NCBI GenBank assembly: GCA_944393505.1 | Contig: CALYAK010000009.1 | Location: 1 to 64,000 of the forward strand | Reading direction: 5' to 3' | From: an uncultured Clostridia bacterium | GTDB taxonomy: Bacteria; Bacillota; Clostridia; TANB77; CAG-508 | Length of the DNA: 64,000 nucleotides | Part shown: one piece after another, positions 29,729 through 40,468 of the stretch | Layout: each line of letters opens with the position of its first letter | Position numbering within the stretch: position 1 is the stretch's first letter | Program-made: the position numbers and the translations under genes | The notes under the pieces: generated by a model | Databases searched by the model: none | Told to the model about the DNA's origin: nothing | Seen by the model: the letters and a program-made list of their open reading frames with translations, nothing else

Positions 29729-32074
29729 ATGTTATGTTCAGTTTGCAAAAAGAAAACTGCAATTATCATTATCAATAAACCAGATGGTGAAGGAAAAACG
29801 AAAATAGAAGGTCTTTGCTATGATTGTGCCAAAGAAAAAGGAATTAATCCTTTTGATGCAATTGCTATGCAGGCGAATATTTCCGACCAAGATTTACAAG
29901 ACATGACCAAACAATTTGAATCCATGTTTAAAGATATGTCTGACAATTTAAATGAAGAAGATCTAAAAGCTCTTCAAAATATGGCAGATGTAGAACAGGA
30001 ACAATCCGATAACGGAAGTACTCCACTTGGATCCATCTTCTCTGGTTTATTTGGTAATTCCGGAAATAAATCAGATGCCTCTTTTGAAGGCCAACCTTCT
30101 AAAAAGGGAGCAAGTACAACCACTGCTCAAAAAGAAAAAAAGAAAAAAGATTCCAAGAAAAAATTCTTAGATACTTATGGAACCAATTTAACAGCAAAAG
30201 CAAAAAATGGACAATTAGATGTTGTGATTGGTCGTGATAAAGAAATTCAAAGAATGATTCAAATCTTGAATCGTAGAGGAAAAAACAATCCATGTTTAAT
30301 TGGAGAACCAGGTGTTGGTAAGACTGCAATTGCACAAGGACTAGCTTTACGTATTGCAGATCAAAAAGTACCAGCTAAGTTATTAAATAAAGAAGTGTAT
30401 TTGTTGGATATGACTGCCGTTGTTGCAGGAACTCAATTTCGTGGTCAATTTGAAGCTCGCATGAAATCATTAATTGATGAATGCAAAGCTTATGGAAATA
30501 TCATTTTAGTTATTGATGAAATCCATAACATTATTGGTGCTGGTGATACCGAGCATGCTATGAATGCAGCCAATATTTTAAAACCTTCTTTGTCCAATGG
30601 CGAAATTCAATTAATCGGAACCACTACCTTAAAGGAATATCGCAAATACATTGAAAAAGATACCGCTCTAGAAAGAAGATTTCAGCCAATTATCGTAGAA
30701 GAACCATCGATTGATGATACTGTTAACATTTTAATTGGAATTAAAAAATACTATGAAGATTTTCACAAAGTAAAAATTTCAAATGACGTCATTCGTCAAA
30801 CGGTTATCATGTCTGAAAAATACATTCATGACCGTTTTCTACCAGATAAGGCAATTGATATCTTAGATGAAGCATGTTCTATTATCAATTTAAATAACAA
30901 AGAGCTTTATCAATTAGAGATTTTGAAAAATGAATTAGCAGAAGTACTAGAACAAAAAGAAGAAGCTGCATCAGCTGACTCTACGGAAGACTACAAAAAA
31001 GCAGCCGATTTAAAAATGCGTGAATGTAATATCAATGACCAAATTGCAGAATTAAATAAAAAAATTAAATTAAAAAATCTTACTTTACAAGATGTAGCTG
31101 GAGTTGTTGAAAATTGGACGAAGATTCCAGTAAAGAAAATTACAGAGAAAGAAACCCAAAAGTTATTAAATTTAGAAGCAAATTTACATCGTCGTTTAAT
31201 TGGGCAAGATGAAGCAGTTGAAGTAGTCTCTCGTGCAATTCGTAGAAATCGAGCTGGTCTTCAAACTACCAAACGTCCTCCATCTTTCATTTTTGTTGGT
31301 CCAACTGGTGTTGGTAAAACAGAACTTGCAAAATCACTTGCTTACGAAATGTTTGGTAGTGAGGATAGCATTATTCGAATTGACATGTCCGAATATATGG
31401 AATCTCATTCTACGTCCAAACTAATTGGATCCCCTCCAGGATATGTAGGCTATGATGATGCCGGTCAATTAACAGAAAAGGTAAAAAGAAAGCCATATTC
31501 TATTATTCTTTTTGATGAAATCGAAAAAGCTCATCCAGATGTTTTCAACATTTTATTACAAGTTTTAGATGACGGACGTTTAACCGATGCTCAAGGAAAT
31601 ACCGTAAGTTTTGAAAATACGATTATCATTATGACATCCAATGCAGGCTCTAATTTAAATAACCATATGATTGGATTTGGTAATGCTACCGTACAAAATC
31701 GTACCAAAATTTTAGAAAACTTAAAGCAATATTTCCGACCAGAATTCTTAAATCGAATCGATGAAATTGTTGTCTTCGATGCTTTAACGAAAGAACAATT
31801 ACTACAAATTGTTGATTTGATGTTGTCCAAAACACAACTTGTTTTATCAAATAAGAATATTACGATTACCGTTACGAAAGAAGCAAAAGAATTTTTATTA
31901 GACAAAGGAACTGATTTAGCTTATGGTGCTCGTCCACTTCGTCGTGCAATTCAACGTTATATCGAAGATGAATTGTCGGATCGTATTTTAAAATCCGAAT
32001 TAAGGGATGGTCAAAAAGTAGAAATCACTTTTGATTCCGAAAATAGCCAACTTGCTTTTCATATTACGGACTAA
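29729..32074 (+). CDS. ClpE-type Clp ATPase with N-terminal zinc finger
   Basis: 781 residues, HSP100 class I unfoldase that would partner with ClpP. A Cys4 zinc finger (CSVCKK ... CYDC) occupies residues 2-35, followed by a flexible low-complexity stretch. AAA-1 has Walker A GEPGVGKT and Walker B VIDEIH. A coiled-coil/UVR-like middle precedes AAA-2, which has Walker A GPTGVGKT and Walker [13 protein letters not shown]. The C-terminal small domain follows ([19 protein letters not shown]). The zinc finger instead of Clp N repeats points to ClpE rather than ClpC. The AGGAG RBS precedes the ATG. No CIRCE or CtsR box was recognised by eye. Confidence 0.85.
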   Translation: MLCSVCKKKTAIIIINKPDGEGKTKIEGLCYDCAKEKGINPFDAIAMQANISDQDLQDMTKQFESMFKDMSDNLNEEDLKALQNMADVEQEQSDNGSTPLGSIFSGLFGNSGNKSDASFEGQPSKKGASTTTAQKEKKKKDSKKKFLDTYGTNLTAKAKNGQLDVVIGRDKEIQRMIQILNRRGKNNPCLIGEPGVGKTAIAQGLALRIADQKVPAKLLNKEVYLLDMTAVVAGTQFRGQFEARMKSLIDECKAYGNIILVIDEIHNIIGAGDTEHAMNAANILKPSLSNGEIQLIGTTTLKEYRKYIEKDTALERRFQPIIVEEPSIDDTVNILIGIKKYYEDFHKVKISNDVIRQTVIMSEKYIHDRFLPDKAIDILDEACSIINLNNKELYQLEILKNELAEVLEQKEEAASADSTEDYKKAADLKMRECNINDQIAELNKKIKLKNLTLQDVAGVVENWTKIPVKKITEKETQKLLNLEANLHRRLIGQDEAVEVVSRAIRRNRAGLQTTKRPPSFIFVGPTGVGKTELAKSLAYEMFGSEDSIIRIDMSEYMESHSTSKLIGSPPGYVGYDDAGQLTEKVKRKPYSIILFDEIEKAHPDVFNILLQVLDDGRLTDAQGNTVSFENTIIIMTSNAGSNLNNHMIGFGNATVQNRTKILENLKQYFRPEFLNRIDEIVVFDALTKEQLLQIVDLMLSKTQLVLSNKNITITVTKEAKEFLLDKGTDLAYGARPLRRAIQRYIEDELSDRILKSELRDGQKVEITFDSENSQLAFHITD

Positions 32075-32089
32075 TATAGGGGGATTAAC

Positions 32090-32773
32090 ATGTTAAAACA
32101 TATACCAAATCTATTAACGATTATACGTTTTTTATTAATACCAATTATTGTACTTGCAATCTTACAACAAAATTACGTGTTAGCTTTCATTATTTTAACG
32201 CTCTCTGGTATTACGGATATCTTAGATGGGATGATTGCCCGCAAATTCAATTTGATTACAAATTTTGGGAAGTTGCTAGATCCATTAGCTGATAAAGCTA
32301 CTCAAATTACGGTATTGGCCACTTTATCTTTTAACGGTATTATTCCCTTTTGGATTATCGCAATTGTATTTGTAAAAGAAGCAATTATGATTGCAGGAGC
32401 TTCCTTCCTATACGGTAAAGAACTTGTTGTTTCGAGCAAATGGTGGGGAAAATTAGCAACTGTTTTATTTTACATTGCAATTGTCATTTCTTTGATTCAA
32501 CAACAGTTTGCAGAAATTCTTTCTCAAACCGCTGCGCAAGGAAATATTTTTGCAGAGCTATTTTTAGTTGCAGATACACCTTTTTATGCTTTCGCTATTT
32601 TAACAACAATCTTCTCTCTATTTATGTACTTTAATGCATTTTACCGTCATGGCTATTTGAAAGTCAATAACGAAAATACCAAAGAAGCAGATTTAAATAT
32701 CCGTACGAAAAAGAAACAAGGGCCAAAAACTAAAAAGAAAGAAAACCAAAAAGATAATCAGCCAGAAGAATAA
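32090..32773 (+). CDS. pgsA: CDP-diacylglycerol-glycerol-3-phosphate 3-phosphatidyltransferase
   Basis: 227 residues. It makes phosphatidylglycerol-phosphate in the membrane. The CDP-alcohol phosphotransferase signature (D-G-x2-A-R-x8-G-x3-D-x3-D) is present from ITDILDGMIARKF to KLLDPLADKATQ. Four or five membrane helices precede a Lys-rich cytoplasmic tail of about 35 residues. A GGGGG-type RBS lies before the ATG, 15 bases after the clpE-like gene, so the two are co-transcribed. Confidence 0.92.
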   Translation: MLKHIPNLLTIIRFLLIPIIVLAILQQNYVLAFIILTLSGITDILDGMIARKFNLITNFGKLLDPLADKATQITVLATLSFNGIIPFWIIAIVFVKEAIMIAGASFLYGKELVVSSKWWGKLATVLFYIAIVISLIQQQFAEILSQTAAQGNIFAELFLVADTPFYAFAILTTIFSLFMYFNAFYRHGYLKVNNENTKEADLNIRTKKKQGPKTKKKENQKDNQPEE

Positions 32774-32779
32774 ATCTAA

Positions 32780-32811
32780 AAAGAAATCAGAAAACTCTGA
32801 TTTCTTTTTTT
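32780..32811. terminator. Bidirectional terminator after pgsA
   Basis: AAGAAATCAGA / TCTGATTTCTT hairpin with T runs, between the convergent pgsA and BofC-like genes. Confidence 0.85.
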
Positions 32812-32825
32812 GATTCTCTTTTCCT

Positions 32826-33417
32826 TTATTCATAATCTTCTAAAATACTATTCATCTTTTCTTCTCCAACAATTTGAATTCCTTCTTTTAATTTTGCTTG
32901 GTCTTCTTCTGATAAGTATTTCGTATTAATTTCTGTTTCATCCACTAATTGATAACTTCCTTTTTCATTTGCTTGATAAATTACAATCACACCATTTTCA
33001 TCAATTAACTTAAAATGTTGCGGGCAAGTCTGATTTACTTCTTGATATAATTCAATTTGATCTTTTGAAAATTTTTCCACTTTCCAACCGTACATATTTA
33101 GTCTCGATTTCTTTTTCGGTTTGATTAACATCTTCGGTCGGTACTTTTTCCTCTTCTGTAACTAAATGATCGCACATTTTGTAATAAATTCTTTTTTGAA
33201 TCATCGCATTGGGGCTTACTTTTTCTTCTGTGCTAGATGTTTCTACAATATTTTGTTTCGTTTCATTCCCGTAAATTGTATTACCAATTTTCTCTACATT
33301 TTGATAATGAGCACTTTGTTTTTCGCTTTCATTTTGTTGAAAGAAATAGATACCAAAAATAATTCCGATTCCAATCATTAATCCAATTCCGATCACAATC
33401 ATCCACTTATGTTTCAC
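32826..33417 (-). CDS. BofC C-terminal-like membrane-anchored protein, apparently needing one +1 frameshift
   Basis: A short N-terminal membrane anchor (residues 5-27) and an extracytoplasmic linker are followed by a domain resembling the BofC C-terminal domain. The resemblance includes GWKVEKFSKDQIELYQEV and an ending close to LSEEDQAKLKEGIQIVGEEKMN. BofC regulates sigma-K processing in Bacillus; the clostridial homologues are less well understood. The first frame contains CGG at 33088-33090. Skipping the C joins KYVG to WKVEKFSKDQ, where the Gly-Trp pair is typical of the family. The reconstructed length is 196 residues. The start is probably GTG at 33417. It follows comEC by 53 bases. Confidence 0.72.
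33088..33090 (-). other. CGG +1 recoding site in the BofC-like gene
   Basis: The codons read AAA TAT GTA CGG TTG. Skipping the C gives GTA GGT TGG AAA GTG GAA, which continues the domain in the second frame. Confidence 0.75.
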
Positions 33418-33470
33418 TCTTACACCAAATCCTTCCTTTTTTGGTATTAGTATGACAAGCTTTTTTAAAA

Positions 33471-35897
33471 TTATTCAGTGGATCGCATTGTTTTTACTTG
33501 CATTTCCCCTCTTTGATCGATTCTAATTTGAATTTCTCCGTGTTGATCCGTTCGGTAGATCTGGCAACCCCTTTCTTTTAAATTTGCTAGCGTTACTTCA
33601 CTCGGATGCCCAAATCGATTGTTTGCTCCGTACACCAATGAGTGCAATTTGTGGATTTACTTGGTCTAAAAAGGCAACGGTAGAAGAAGTTTTCGCTCCA
33701 TGATGTGCTACTTTTAAAATATCTGCTTGTAATACTTCTGGTTTGATTTGCTTTAACATTTCTGCCTCCGCTTCTTTCTCAATATCACCACAAAAAAGAA
33801 TCGAACGATTACGATACAAAAGTTGAAATACGAGAGCATTGTTATTCAGAGGATTATCTGTTATGAAAGAGTTTGTCGGCCATAAAACTTTCAATTTCGT
33901 ATGAGAATCCAAATTGATTTCATCTCCTTTTTCTAAAATCTTTACAGAAATCTGCTTTTCTTGAATCATTTGACTAAACTTTTCATAATTTTCGGATGTT
34001 TCATATTGTTTTCCTATGATCACCTGCTTAACAGGTATTTTATCCAATAGATAAACTAATCCTTGGCAATGATCTAAATCAAAATGAGAAATGATCATCA
34101 AATCAATCTGACTGATTTGATGACTTAATAAATATGGTAAGATTGTCATTTTTCCCGTATCATACTCTTCGTTTAAATTTCCTCCTCCATCAATTAAAAT
34201 CACTTTTCCGCTTCTCTGTTTTCACCAAACAAGCATCCCCTTGCCCCACATCTAAAAAACGAATTTCAAAACTAGTATGACAGAAAGTAAAAATTACAAG
34301 TATCCAGTTTACAAAGAAGATACTCAGAAATAGTTTTCCAAAAATGGAACTCAGTACACTATTTATTTTTGATTTTCTTTTTTTCTTTCGATACAGTAAA
34401 CTGATCCAACCAACTCCATACCACAAAATCCATTGTGGTTTTGGACTAATCCAGTATTGAACCATTCCTGGAATTTGTGAAATTCCTTCTGCTACTTTTT
34501 GAAAAATACCGTAATAACAGGTGGAGAATTTTCCAAAGCGGATTCGCTATTTTTTCTATTCCATTCCCAATTCCTAAGAGGAAATAACCTAATAACAAAA
34601 TGACATTTAAAAGGGGATTTAGCAAGATTCCAGAAAAGGCAAAGGCCAAAGAAACTTTATGAAAGGAAACCATTAAAATAGGAAAAATAACAAAATTTAC
34701 TTTCCAAGTTAAGAAGAACTCTTCTTTTAAACTCTCCCATTTTCTTTTTAAATAACATTGCTTAATGGATTGTTTTTTCTTTTGACAAGTTAAAATAGCA
34801 AGTGTTCCTAAATAAGAAAGTTGTAACCCTATATCAAAAATACAAAATGGATTTTGCCATAATAAAAAAAGTAAACTAATGGCTAAATTTTGATAGGAAT
34901 CCGACTTACGAGAAAGTAAACTAGCCAATAAAGAAAGACCTGTACAAATACAAGCTCTTTGAACAGAAGCTGATTCACCTGCTAAAATGGAAAAGAAAAC
35001 GAAAAAGAATAGAAGTCCAATTTGTTTCAACCTTTTCGCACACTTTTTCCCTAGCCTTTGTAAAACGCCAAAAAGAATACTGACATGGGAACCAGAAATT
35101 GCAATTAAGTGAGCCAAACTACTATCTTGATAAATTTCTTTTGCTTGTGCAGATAAATCCTCTGTTTTTCCTAATAATAGAGCTTTGGCTAAAGAACTTT
35201 CTTCTTCTCCTAAATGTTTTTCTAAAATTTTTCCAAAAGCTTCTCGTAATTCTCGAATAGAACTTTTCCAATCCCATCTTTTTTCATTTTTTCTTTCTTG
35301 AATTTGCTTTCTTTCTGCTTGGATTTTTGCAGATATTCCCTTTGCCTTTTGATAATTCTTTTCATGAAATCCAAATTCATTTCTTTGAGTTTGAAACTCT
35401 TGCCAAATTCCTCTTCCTGTCACAAAACTTCCATAGGATATCATCGTATCTTTATTTTTTCTCGTAACTAATTTTATCTTAATTTTTGAATTCAACTTTT
35501 TTCCATTCAATGAATCCAATAACACAAGATAATATTCCTGTTCCTCTTTTTGTTCTCTTTGCAAGATTGTGCCAGAAAAAGAAACTTCTTGTTGATCAAG
35601 ATCCCAATGATATTTTTTCTTTTCCTCGTATTGGCAATCAATTGCACCAAATAGTACACTAATAACTATAAGAAAAATCCATGTTTTCTCTCGGAAAAAG
35701 ATTTTTTTCAGTCTCGTTAAAAATTGTTTTTCTTCTTTTTTCTGAATCCATTGATTCACGAATAAAATCACACAGAAATATCCAAAAAAAGAAGGACCAT
35801 ACTTTGGTAAGTATTGTCCTCCTATTATTCCGAAGATTAGTCCAATTGCAATTAGACAAATCGCTCTTTTTTTCATAGAACTCCTAATCTTCCTCAT
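33471..35897 (-). CDS. comEC: ComEC/Rec2 DNA-uptake channel, apparently needing three +1 frameshifts
   Basis: ComEC carries transforming DNA across the membrane. In order it has N-terminal helices, a DUF4131-like soluble region, the Competence domain (LLGKTEDLSAQAKEIYQDSS, HLIAISGSHV) with many membrane helices, and a C-terminal MBL domain (DVGQGDA, SHFDLDHCQG, KVAHHGAKTSS). The gene is spread over four frames, and each change is at an in-frame CGG: 34509-34511, 34208-34210 and 33628-33630. Skipping each C restores LLGIFQKVAEG, KGKVILIDGGGN and VGANNRFGHPSEVTL. The reconstructed length is 807 residues and it ends at TAA 33471-33473. The last 52 residues lie beyond the third site and match the ComEC C-terminus. 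Apart from the CGG sites the gene is intact. Confidence 0.9.
33628..33630 (-). other. CGG +1 recoding site 3 in comEC
   Basis: The codons read GGT GTA CGG AGC AAA. Skipping the C gives GTA GGA GCA AAC AAT CGA TTT GGG CAT, matching the conserved VGANNRFGHP of ComEC. The glycine is residue 756. Confidence 0.87.
34208..34210 (-). other. CGG +1 recoding site 2 in comEC
   Basis: The codons read GAG AAG CGG AAA AGT. Skipping the C gives AAG GGA AAA GTG ATT TTA ATT GAT, the G-x-x-ILID start of the MBL domain. The glycine is residue 563. Confidence 0.85.
34509..34511 (-). other. CGG +1 recoding site 1 in comEC
   Basis: The codons read TTA TTA CGG TAT TTT. Skipping the C gives TTA GGT ATT TTT CAA AAA GTA, continuing into the next ComEC frame. 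The expected glycine is residue 463. Confidence 0.8.
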
Positions 35898-35907
35898 TGC
35901 CCCTTAT

Positions 35908-37233
35908 TTAAATATATCTTCTTGCTCCAACAAAGCGTGTATCATAATAGTTTTTTGAAATCGGTGTAATGGTAACTTCTCCTACTGCACTTGAGCTATG
36001 AATAAAGTTACCATCTCCCATATAGATTCCAACATGTCCTACTTTTGTTTTTGCTTGATCTTGGAAGAAAACTGCATCTCCTGCTTTTAATTCACTTCTT
36101 TCTACTGCTGTACCTTGCTTAATTTGTGCTGCTGCAGAATGTGGTAGGGTTACCCCATATTGTTTATATAGATAAAGTGTAAAACCAGAACAATCAAAGT
36201 TCTTTGGTCCTTCTGCTGCATATATATATTGGTTTCCTAAGAATGTTTTCGCTAATGCAACAATTTCTTCTCCTTTGCTTGTTGTTACTACTGCTTCTTC
36301 CGTTGGCTCTTCAACGTTTTCTTCTACTTGTGCTACTTCTTCTATTTCTTCACTTTTTTCTGTCTCTTCTATCTTTCTTTCAACTTCTAAAGAACGTGAA
36401 GTGGTTTCTACTCGACTGTTTGAAACATAATCTTTAGAAACGTAACCAGTTACTCCATTGATTTCTACTTGATACCAAGTATCCGTTTCTGATAAAATTC
36501 CCACTTCCGTATTGATTGCTAACCTTTGAATAATGCTACTTGATGTAGAATTACTTTGTCGGAAATTTACATTTTCGCTATTAATATATCCTACTCTTCT
36601 CTCTTGTTGTGTCGTCGTTGTGGTATCTGTATTTGTAGTAGGTGTCGTAGTTTCCTCTGGATTTGTCGTGTTATCCTCTGGCACACTATCTCCTAAGCAA
36701 CTTACAAGCATCCATCCACTTTGTGTTTCCGTTTGTACATATGCCCAGTGATTTTTTTGTGTAATAACCGTTACTTCATCATTTTCTCTTAACGTTTCAA
36801 TCGAAACAGCACTAAATAACGGTAAACTTCGTAAATTTGTTTCTTTGTTAATGGTTCGATTTGTTGAAGTAGTTTCTTCTGTTGGTTCCGTAGTAGTCGG
36901 ATTTGAAGTTTCGTTTTCTGTTGGTTGTTCTTCTGTCGGTTCATTTTCTTGCCCACCTTCAGAAACTTCACCTTCTAATTCCACAAAGTCCTTACTTACA
37001 TAGCCAACTTCGTCACCTGCTTGAATTCTGTACCAATCTCCTTCTTCTCCTAATACCTCATATACATCTCCAATGGATAGAAGTGCAACAATACTAGAAG
37101 TCGTACTTGGTTCTTCTCTTAATCTTAAGGTATCTGTCGTAACTCTTACTTGAGCAGCTTGAACTTTAATATTTATCATTAGTATCGCAATCACAGCAAT
37201 CATACAAATTGCTATTTTTTTCCCTATTTTCAT
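35908..37233 (-). CDS. Secreted SH3/NlpC-P60 peptidoglycan hydrolase
   Basis: 441 residues from the chosen ATG. It has a signal peptide (MKIGKKIAICMIAVIAIL ... VQA), three SH3 modules (for example RVTTDTLRLREEPSTTSS, RTINKETNLRSLPLFS, GYINSENVNFRQSNS) separated by Thr/Glu-rich linkers, and a C-terminal NlpC/P60 domain. That domain has NFDCSGFTLYLYKQYGV (catalytic Cys) and KVGHVGIYMGDGNFIHSS (His). It should cleave D-Glu-meso-DAP stem-peptide bonds. The start at 37233 follows AAGGAGAAAG; the longer open frame starts inside the promoter. It lies 10 bases before comEC. Confidence 0.9.
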   Translation of the reverse strand: MKIGKKIAICMIAVIAILMINIKVQAAQVRVTTDTLRLREEPSTTSSIVALLSIGDVYEVLGEEGDWYRIQAGDEVGYVSKDFVELEGEVSEGGQENEPTEEQPTENETSNPTTTEPTEETTSTNRTINKETNLRSLPLFSAVSIETLRENDEVTVITQKNHWAYVQTETQSGWMLVSCLGDSVPEDNTTNPEETTTPTTNTDTTTTTQQERRVGYINSENVNFRQSNSTSSSIIQRLAINTEVGILSETDTWYQVEINGVTGYVSKDYVSNSRVETTSRSLEVERKIEETEKSEEIEEVAQVEENVEEPTEEAVVTTSKGEEIVALAKTFLGNQYIYAAEGPKNFDCSGFTLYLYKQYGVTLPHSAAAQIKQGTAVERSELKAGDAVFFQDQAKTKVGHVGIYMGDGNFIHSSSAVGEVTITPISKNYYDTRFVGARRYI

Positions 37234-37270
37234 GCGAAAACTTTCTCCTTTTTTGTTTTTTTCCGTTTTT

Positions 37271-37299
37271 AGTATATACAAAACAACGCCAAAAGTCAA
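37271..37299 (-). promoter_or_regulatory. Sigma-A promoter of the NlpC/P60 gene
   Basis: TTGACT (37294-37299), a 17-base spacer and TATACT (37271-37276) on the minus strand, with the ATG about 38 bases downstream. It probably serves the nlpC-comEC-bofC-like unit. Confidence 0.85.
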
Positions 37300-37301
37300 C
37301 G

Positions 37302-37335
37302 AAAAAATCCCTAATTACTTAGGGATTTTTATTTA
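37302..37335 (-). terminator. Terminator after the phosphatase gene
   Basis: AAAATCCCTAA / TTAGGGATTTT hairpin flanked by A and T runs. Confidence 0.85.
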
Positions 37336-37373
37336 TTTTTGATCGTTTTTTGGCTAAGATTTTCAAGTAAAAA

Positions 37374-38921
37374 TTATTCTCTTTCCTTGCTTAGTTGTGG
37401 TAATTTCGTTCCTTTGATTTCTCTTTCTTGTCCATTTTCTCCAATTACTTTAATTCTTCCTTTCTCCTGGTCAATTTCTCCAATCTCATTAATATGGAGA
37501 ATCGTTCCGTCTTCGATGCAATAAAGACCTGTTGTACACATTGTTCCATGTCCACAGCCTTCATCTAAACAAATGAATCCTTTGGCACAATTCACAATAC
37601 TTTTATTAAATTCTGGTTGGTGTCCACATATTGTAGTAAATCCCTCAGCTTTACATGGTGTAAAGGTATCTACCTCACGCTCCCAAATAGCAAAGTCTGC
37701 TTCTTTTTCCGTTACTTCTGTATAGTGGATTCCTTGATCATTTCTTCTCTTCAGTCTTCGTATCCTACTGATATCTCTGAATGGTCTTGAATGGACATAT
37801 AGTTTATCTTGCCCTTGTACGTTTTGGTAATAGGCTACATAAGAACTTCGTAAAAAACTTCGTATTCGCGCCTTTGTTTCTTCTGGGAGTACTGCATATC
37901 TTTCATATGTTTCTAATCCTCCATTATTCTTAGATAACCAGTTTGCGATTGCACCAATTATACCGTTTTGTATGAAACCTCTTTCCGGATTCCCGTATTT
38001 TTCTTTATATTGTATCCATTCATCACTCTCTAAAATTTGAATTGCTATCTTTCGAGAAGTTTCTCTTGATTCTTTTGAGTTATTGGGATCATCGAAATTT
38101 GCTCTTAACTTTTGGATTCGACGCATCAATCCTCCAAGTTTGACTATTTCTGCAATTTCTTCTGATCGTAAGCTATATTTTTCAATCAAATCTAAAGATT
38201 CTAGCATCATTAGCTCATGATTACCTAAAAGAAATCGGATATTGCTTTTTTCAGTATTTGCGCCACGTTTGATTAAGTCTAACAAAATAGCTATTCCATC
38301 CTTACCACGATCAATAACATCTCCTAATAGGACAATGCTATCATGTTCTCCTAATTGGCTCATTGCTGTATCATATGCTTCCTTATGACCATGAACATCC
38401 CCTAAAGCATAATGTTTTCCTCTTGGTCCTACTGGTTCTTCTCCTGTTACTTTTAAGGTTTGTTTAAATCCTTTTTTCGATGATTTTGTTTGCTCATAGA
38501 TTTCTGGAAAGCTTTCTTCTAGTTCTTGTTGACTTATTTTTCCTGCTTCTACTAATGCAATTGACTCCCTTATACAATCAAATTGGCTTTGTTTGGTTTC
38601 ATAGCCATTATTGGCAGGAGAAAATCGATCATTTACTGGTTTTCCGTCATTTTCCGCATGAAAAGATCCAAGATAAATACGATTTTGTGAAATTGTTTCA
38701 TTTTCGATTAAAAATCCTAAAAAGAATTGCAAAACTTTTCCTTGTACTGGAGTACGTGGCGGAATCGATCCTTTATCTGCATATAAATAGATTTGTGTTC
38801 TTTCTCCATTGTTTAACAAAAAGGATAAACAATATTTATCATAAATTGGAATATCTGTTTCTAGTTCAGTTAATCTAATTCCTTTTCTTGCAATGTCTTT
38901 TGTTTGAATCTCCGATTTCAT
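37374..38921 (-). CDS. PPP-family metallophosphatase with unknown N-terminal domain
   Basis: 515 residues. The calcineurin-like phosphoesterase motifs appear in order: GDVHGHKEAY (near residue 185), LLGDVIDRG, LLGNHELM and a later ICGHQPEF. These bind two metals and fit the PPP Ser/Thr phosphatase or Ap4A hydrolase group. The first 180 or so residues are beta-rich and unrecognised. The start is the ATG at 38921, six bases after GAGAGGTG. It is a single gene between tuf and nlpC with its own terminator. The substrate is unknown. Confidence 0.75.
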   Translation of the reverse strand: MKSEIQTKDIARKGIRLTELETDIPIYDKYCLSFLLNNGERTQIYLYADKGSIPPRTPVQGKVLQFFLGFLIENETISQNRIYLGSFHAENDGKPVNDRFSPANNGYETKQSQFDCIRESIALVEAGKISQQELEESFPEIYEQTKSSKKGFKQTLKVTGEEPVGPRGKHYALGDVHGHKEAYDTAMSQLGEHDSIVLLGDVIDRGKDGIAILLDLIKRGANTEKSNIRFLLGNHELMMLESLDLIEKYSLRSEEIAEIVKLGGLMRRIQKLRANFDDPNNSKESRETSRKIAIQILESDEWIQYKEKYGNPERGFIQNGIIGAIANWLSKNNGGLETYERYAVLPEETKARIRSFLRSSYVAYYQNVQGQDKLYVHSRPFRDISRIRRLKRRNDQGIHYTEVTEKEADFAIWEREVDTFTPCKAEGFTTICGHQPEFNKSIVNCAKGFICLDEGCGHGTMCTTGLYCIEDGTILHINEIGEIDQEKGRIKVIGENGQEREIKGTKLPQLSKERE

Positions 38922-39063
38922 AGAAAACACCTCTCATTCATTATACAAAATTTCTTGTCATAAAACAAATTCTTTCCTTTTTTACGTTTTAGCTGCCAAA
39001 GACTTCTTCCAAAATTAAGGTGATTTCTTTTGTTTTCTTGTTTGAAATTTATGCTATCAAACA

Positions 39064-39100
39064 AAAAGTAGAGCCTGTCAAAAGACAGACTCCACTTTTG
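39064..39100 (-). terminator. Terminator of the str operon (after tuf)
   Basis: AAAGTGGAGTCTGTC / GACAGGCTCTACTTT (minus-strand reading), with one mismatch pair and a T run. Confidence 0.85.
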
Positions 39101-39146
39101 TATTGCTATTTTCTCAACTTTGTCTTGAAAATAACAGATTATTCAA

Positions 39147-40346
39147 TTATTCCATAATTTCAGATACAACACCTGAACCTACTGTTCTACCACCTTCACG
39201 GATAGCAAATCTTAATCCTTTTTCGATAGCGATTGGAGTAATTAATTCGATTGTCATATCTACGTTATCTCCTGGCATAACCATTTCAGTTCCAGCTGCT
39301 AATTCGATAACACCTGTAACGTCTGTTGTTCTGAAGTAGAATTGTGGACGATATCCATTGAAGAATGGAGTATGTCTTCCACCTTCTTCTTTTGTCAACA
39401 CGTATACTTGTGCTTTGAATTTTGTATGTGGTTTGATTGTTCCTGGTTTTGCAAGAACTTGACCTCTTTCAATGTCTTCTCTTTGAATTCCTCTTAAAAG
39501 AACACCAATGTTGTCACCAGCTTCAGCTTGGTCTAGTAATTTTCTGAACATCTCTACACCTGTAACAACTGTTTTAGCTTCTTTTCCTAATCCAACGATT
39601 TCAACTTCGTCTTGTAGTTTTACAACTCCTCTTTCTACTCTACCAGTAGCAACTGTTCCTCTACCAGTAATTGTGAATACGTCTTCAACTGGCATTAAGA
39701 ATGGTTGGTCTGTTGGTCTATCTGGAGTTGGGATGTATGAATCAACTGCATCCATTAACTCTTTCATGCAAGCATATTCTGGAGCATTTGGATCTGTTGA
39801 TGTGCTCTCTAATACTTTTAATGAAGATCCTTTTACGATTGGAATCTCGTCACCTGGGAAATCATAACTTGTTAATAAGTCTCTAACTTCCATTTCAACT
39901 AATTCTAATAATTCTGGATCGTCAACCATATCGCATTTATTTAAGTAAACAACGATATATTTAACACCTACTTGTCTAGCAAGTAAGATATGCTCTCTTG
40001 TTTGAGGCATTGGACCATCAGCTGCAGAAACTACTAAGATTGCTCCATCCATTTGTGCAGCACCTGTGATCATGTTCTTTACATAGTCAGCATGTCCTGG
40101 GCAGTCAACGTGTGCATAGTGTCTGTTAGCTGTTTCATACTCAACGTGTGCAGTATTAATTGTGATTCCTCTTGCTTTTTCTTCTGGAGCTCCGTCGATT
40201 TGATCGTAAGCTGTGTAGTTAGCCATGTTAAGTAATCCTAAATATTTTGTAATAGCTGCAGTTGTTGTTGTTTTACCATGATCAACGTGACCAATGGTTC
40301 CGATGTTAACGTGTGGTTTTGTTCTTTCAAATTTTGCTTTAGCCAT
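39147..40346 (-). CDS. tuf: Elongation factor Tu
   Basis: 399 residues. It is a GTPase that brings aminoacyl-tRNA to the ribosome. [10 protein letters not shown]-loop, the effector region [24 protein letters not shown] and NKCD, with typical domain 2 and 3 sequence ending [10 protein letters not shown]. It is last in the str operon. The gene contains no in-frame CGG. Confidence 0.99.
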   Translation of the reverse strand: MAKAKFERTKPHVNIGTIGHVDHGKTTTTAAITKYLGLLNMANYTAYDQIDGAPEEKARGITINTAHVEYETANRHYAHVDCPGHADYVKNMITGAAQMDGAILVVSAADGPMPQTREHILLARQVGVKYIVVYLNKCDMVDDPELLELVEMEVRDLLTSYDFPGDEIPIVKGSSLKVLESTSTDPNAPEYACMKELMDAVDSYIPTPDRPTDQPFLMPVEDVFTITGRGTVATGRVERGVVKLQDEVEIVGLGKEAKTVVTGVEMFRKLLDQAEAGDNIGVLLRGIQREDIERGQVLAKPGTIKPHTKFKAQVYVLTKEEGGRHTPFFNGYRPQFYFRTTDVTGVIELAAGTEMVMPGDNVDMTIELITPIAIEKGLRFAIREGGRTVGSGVVSEIME

Positions 40347-40468
40347 TTTAAATTTTCCTCCTTTAAATTTGAAGTGTTACACTTCTTTTATTAATTTTAA
40401 AATTAAAAACTAAATTATGTTTTCTGTCATTTGCATTTTACAACATAATTTCCATTTTTGCAAGTCTT

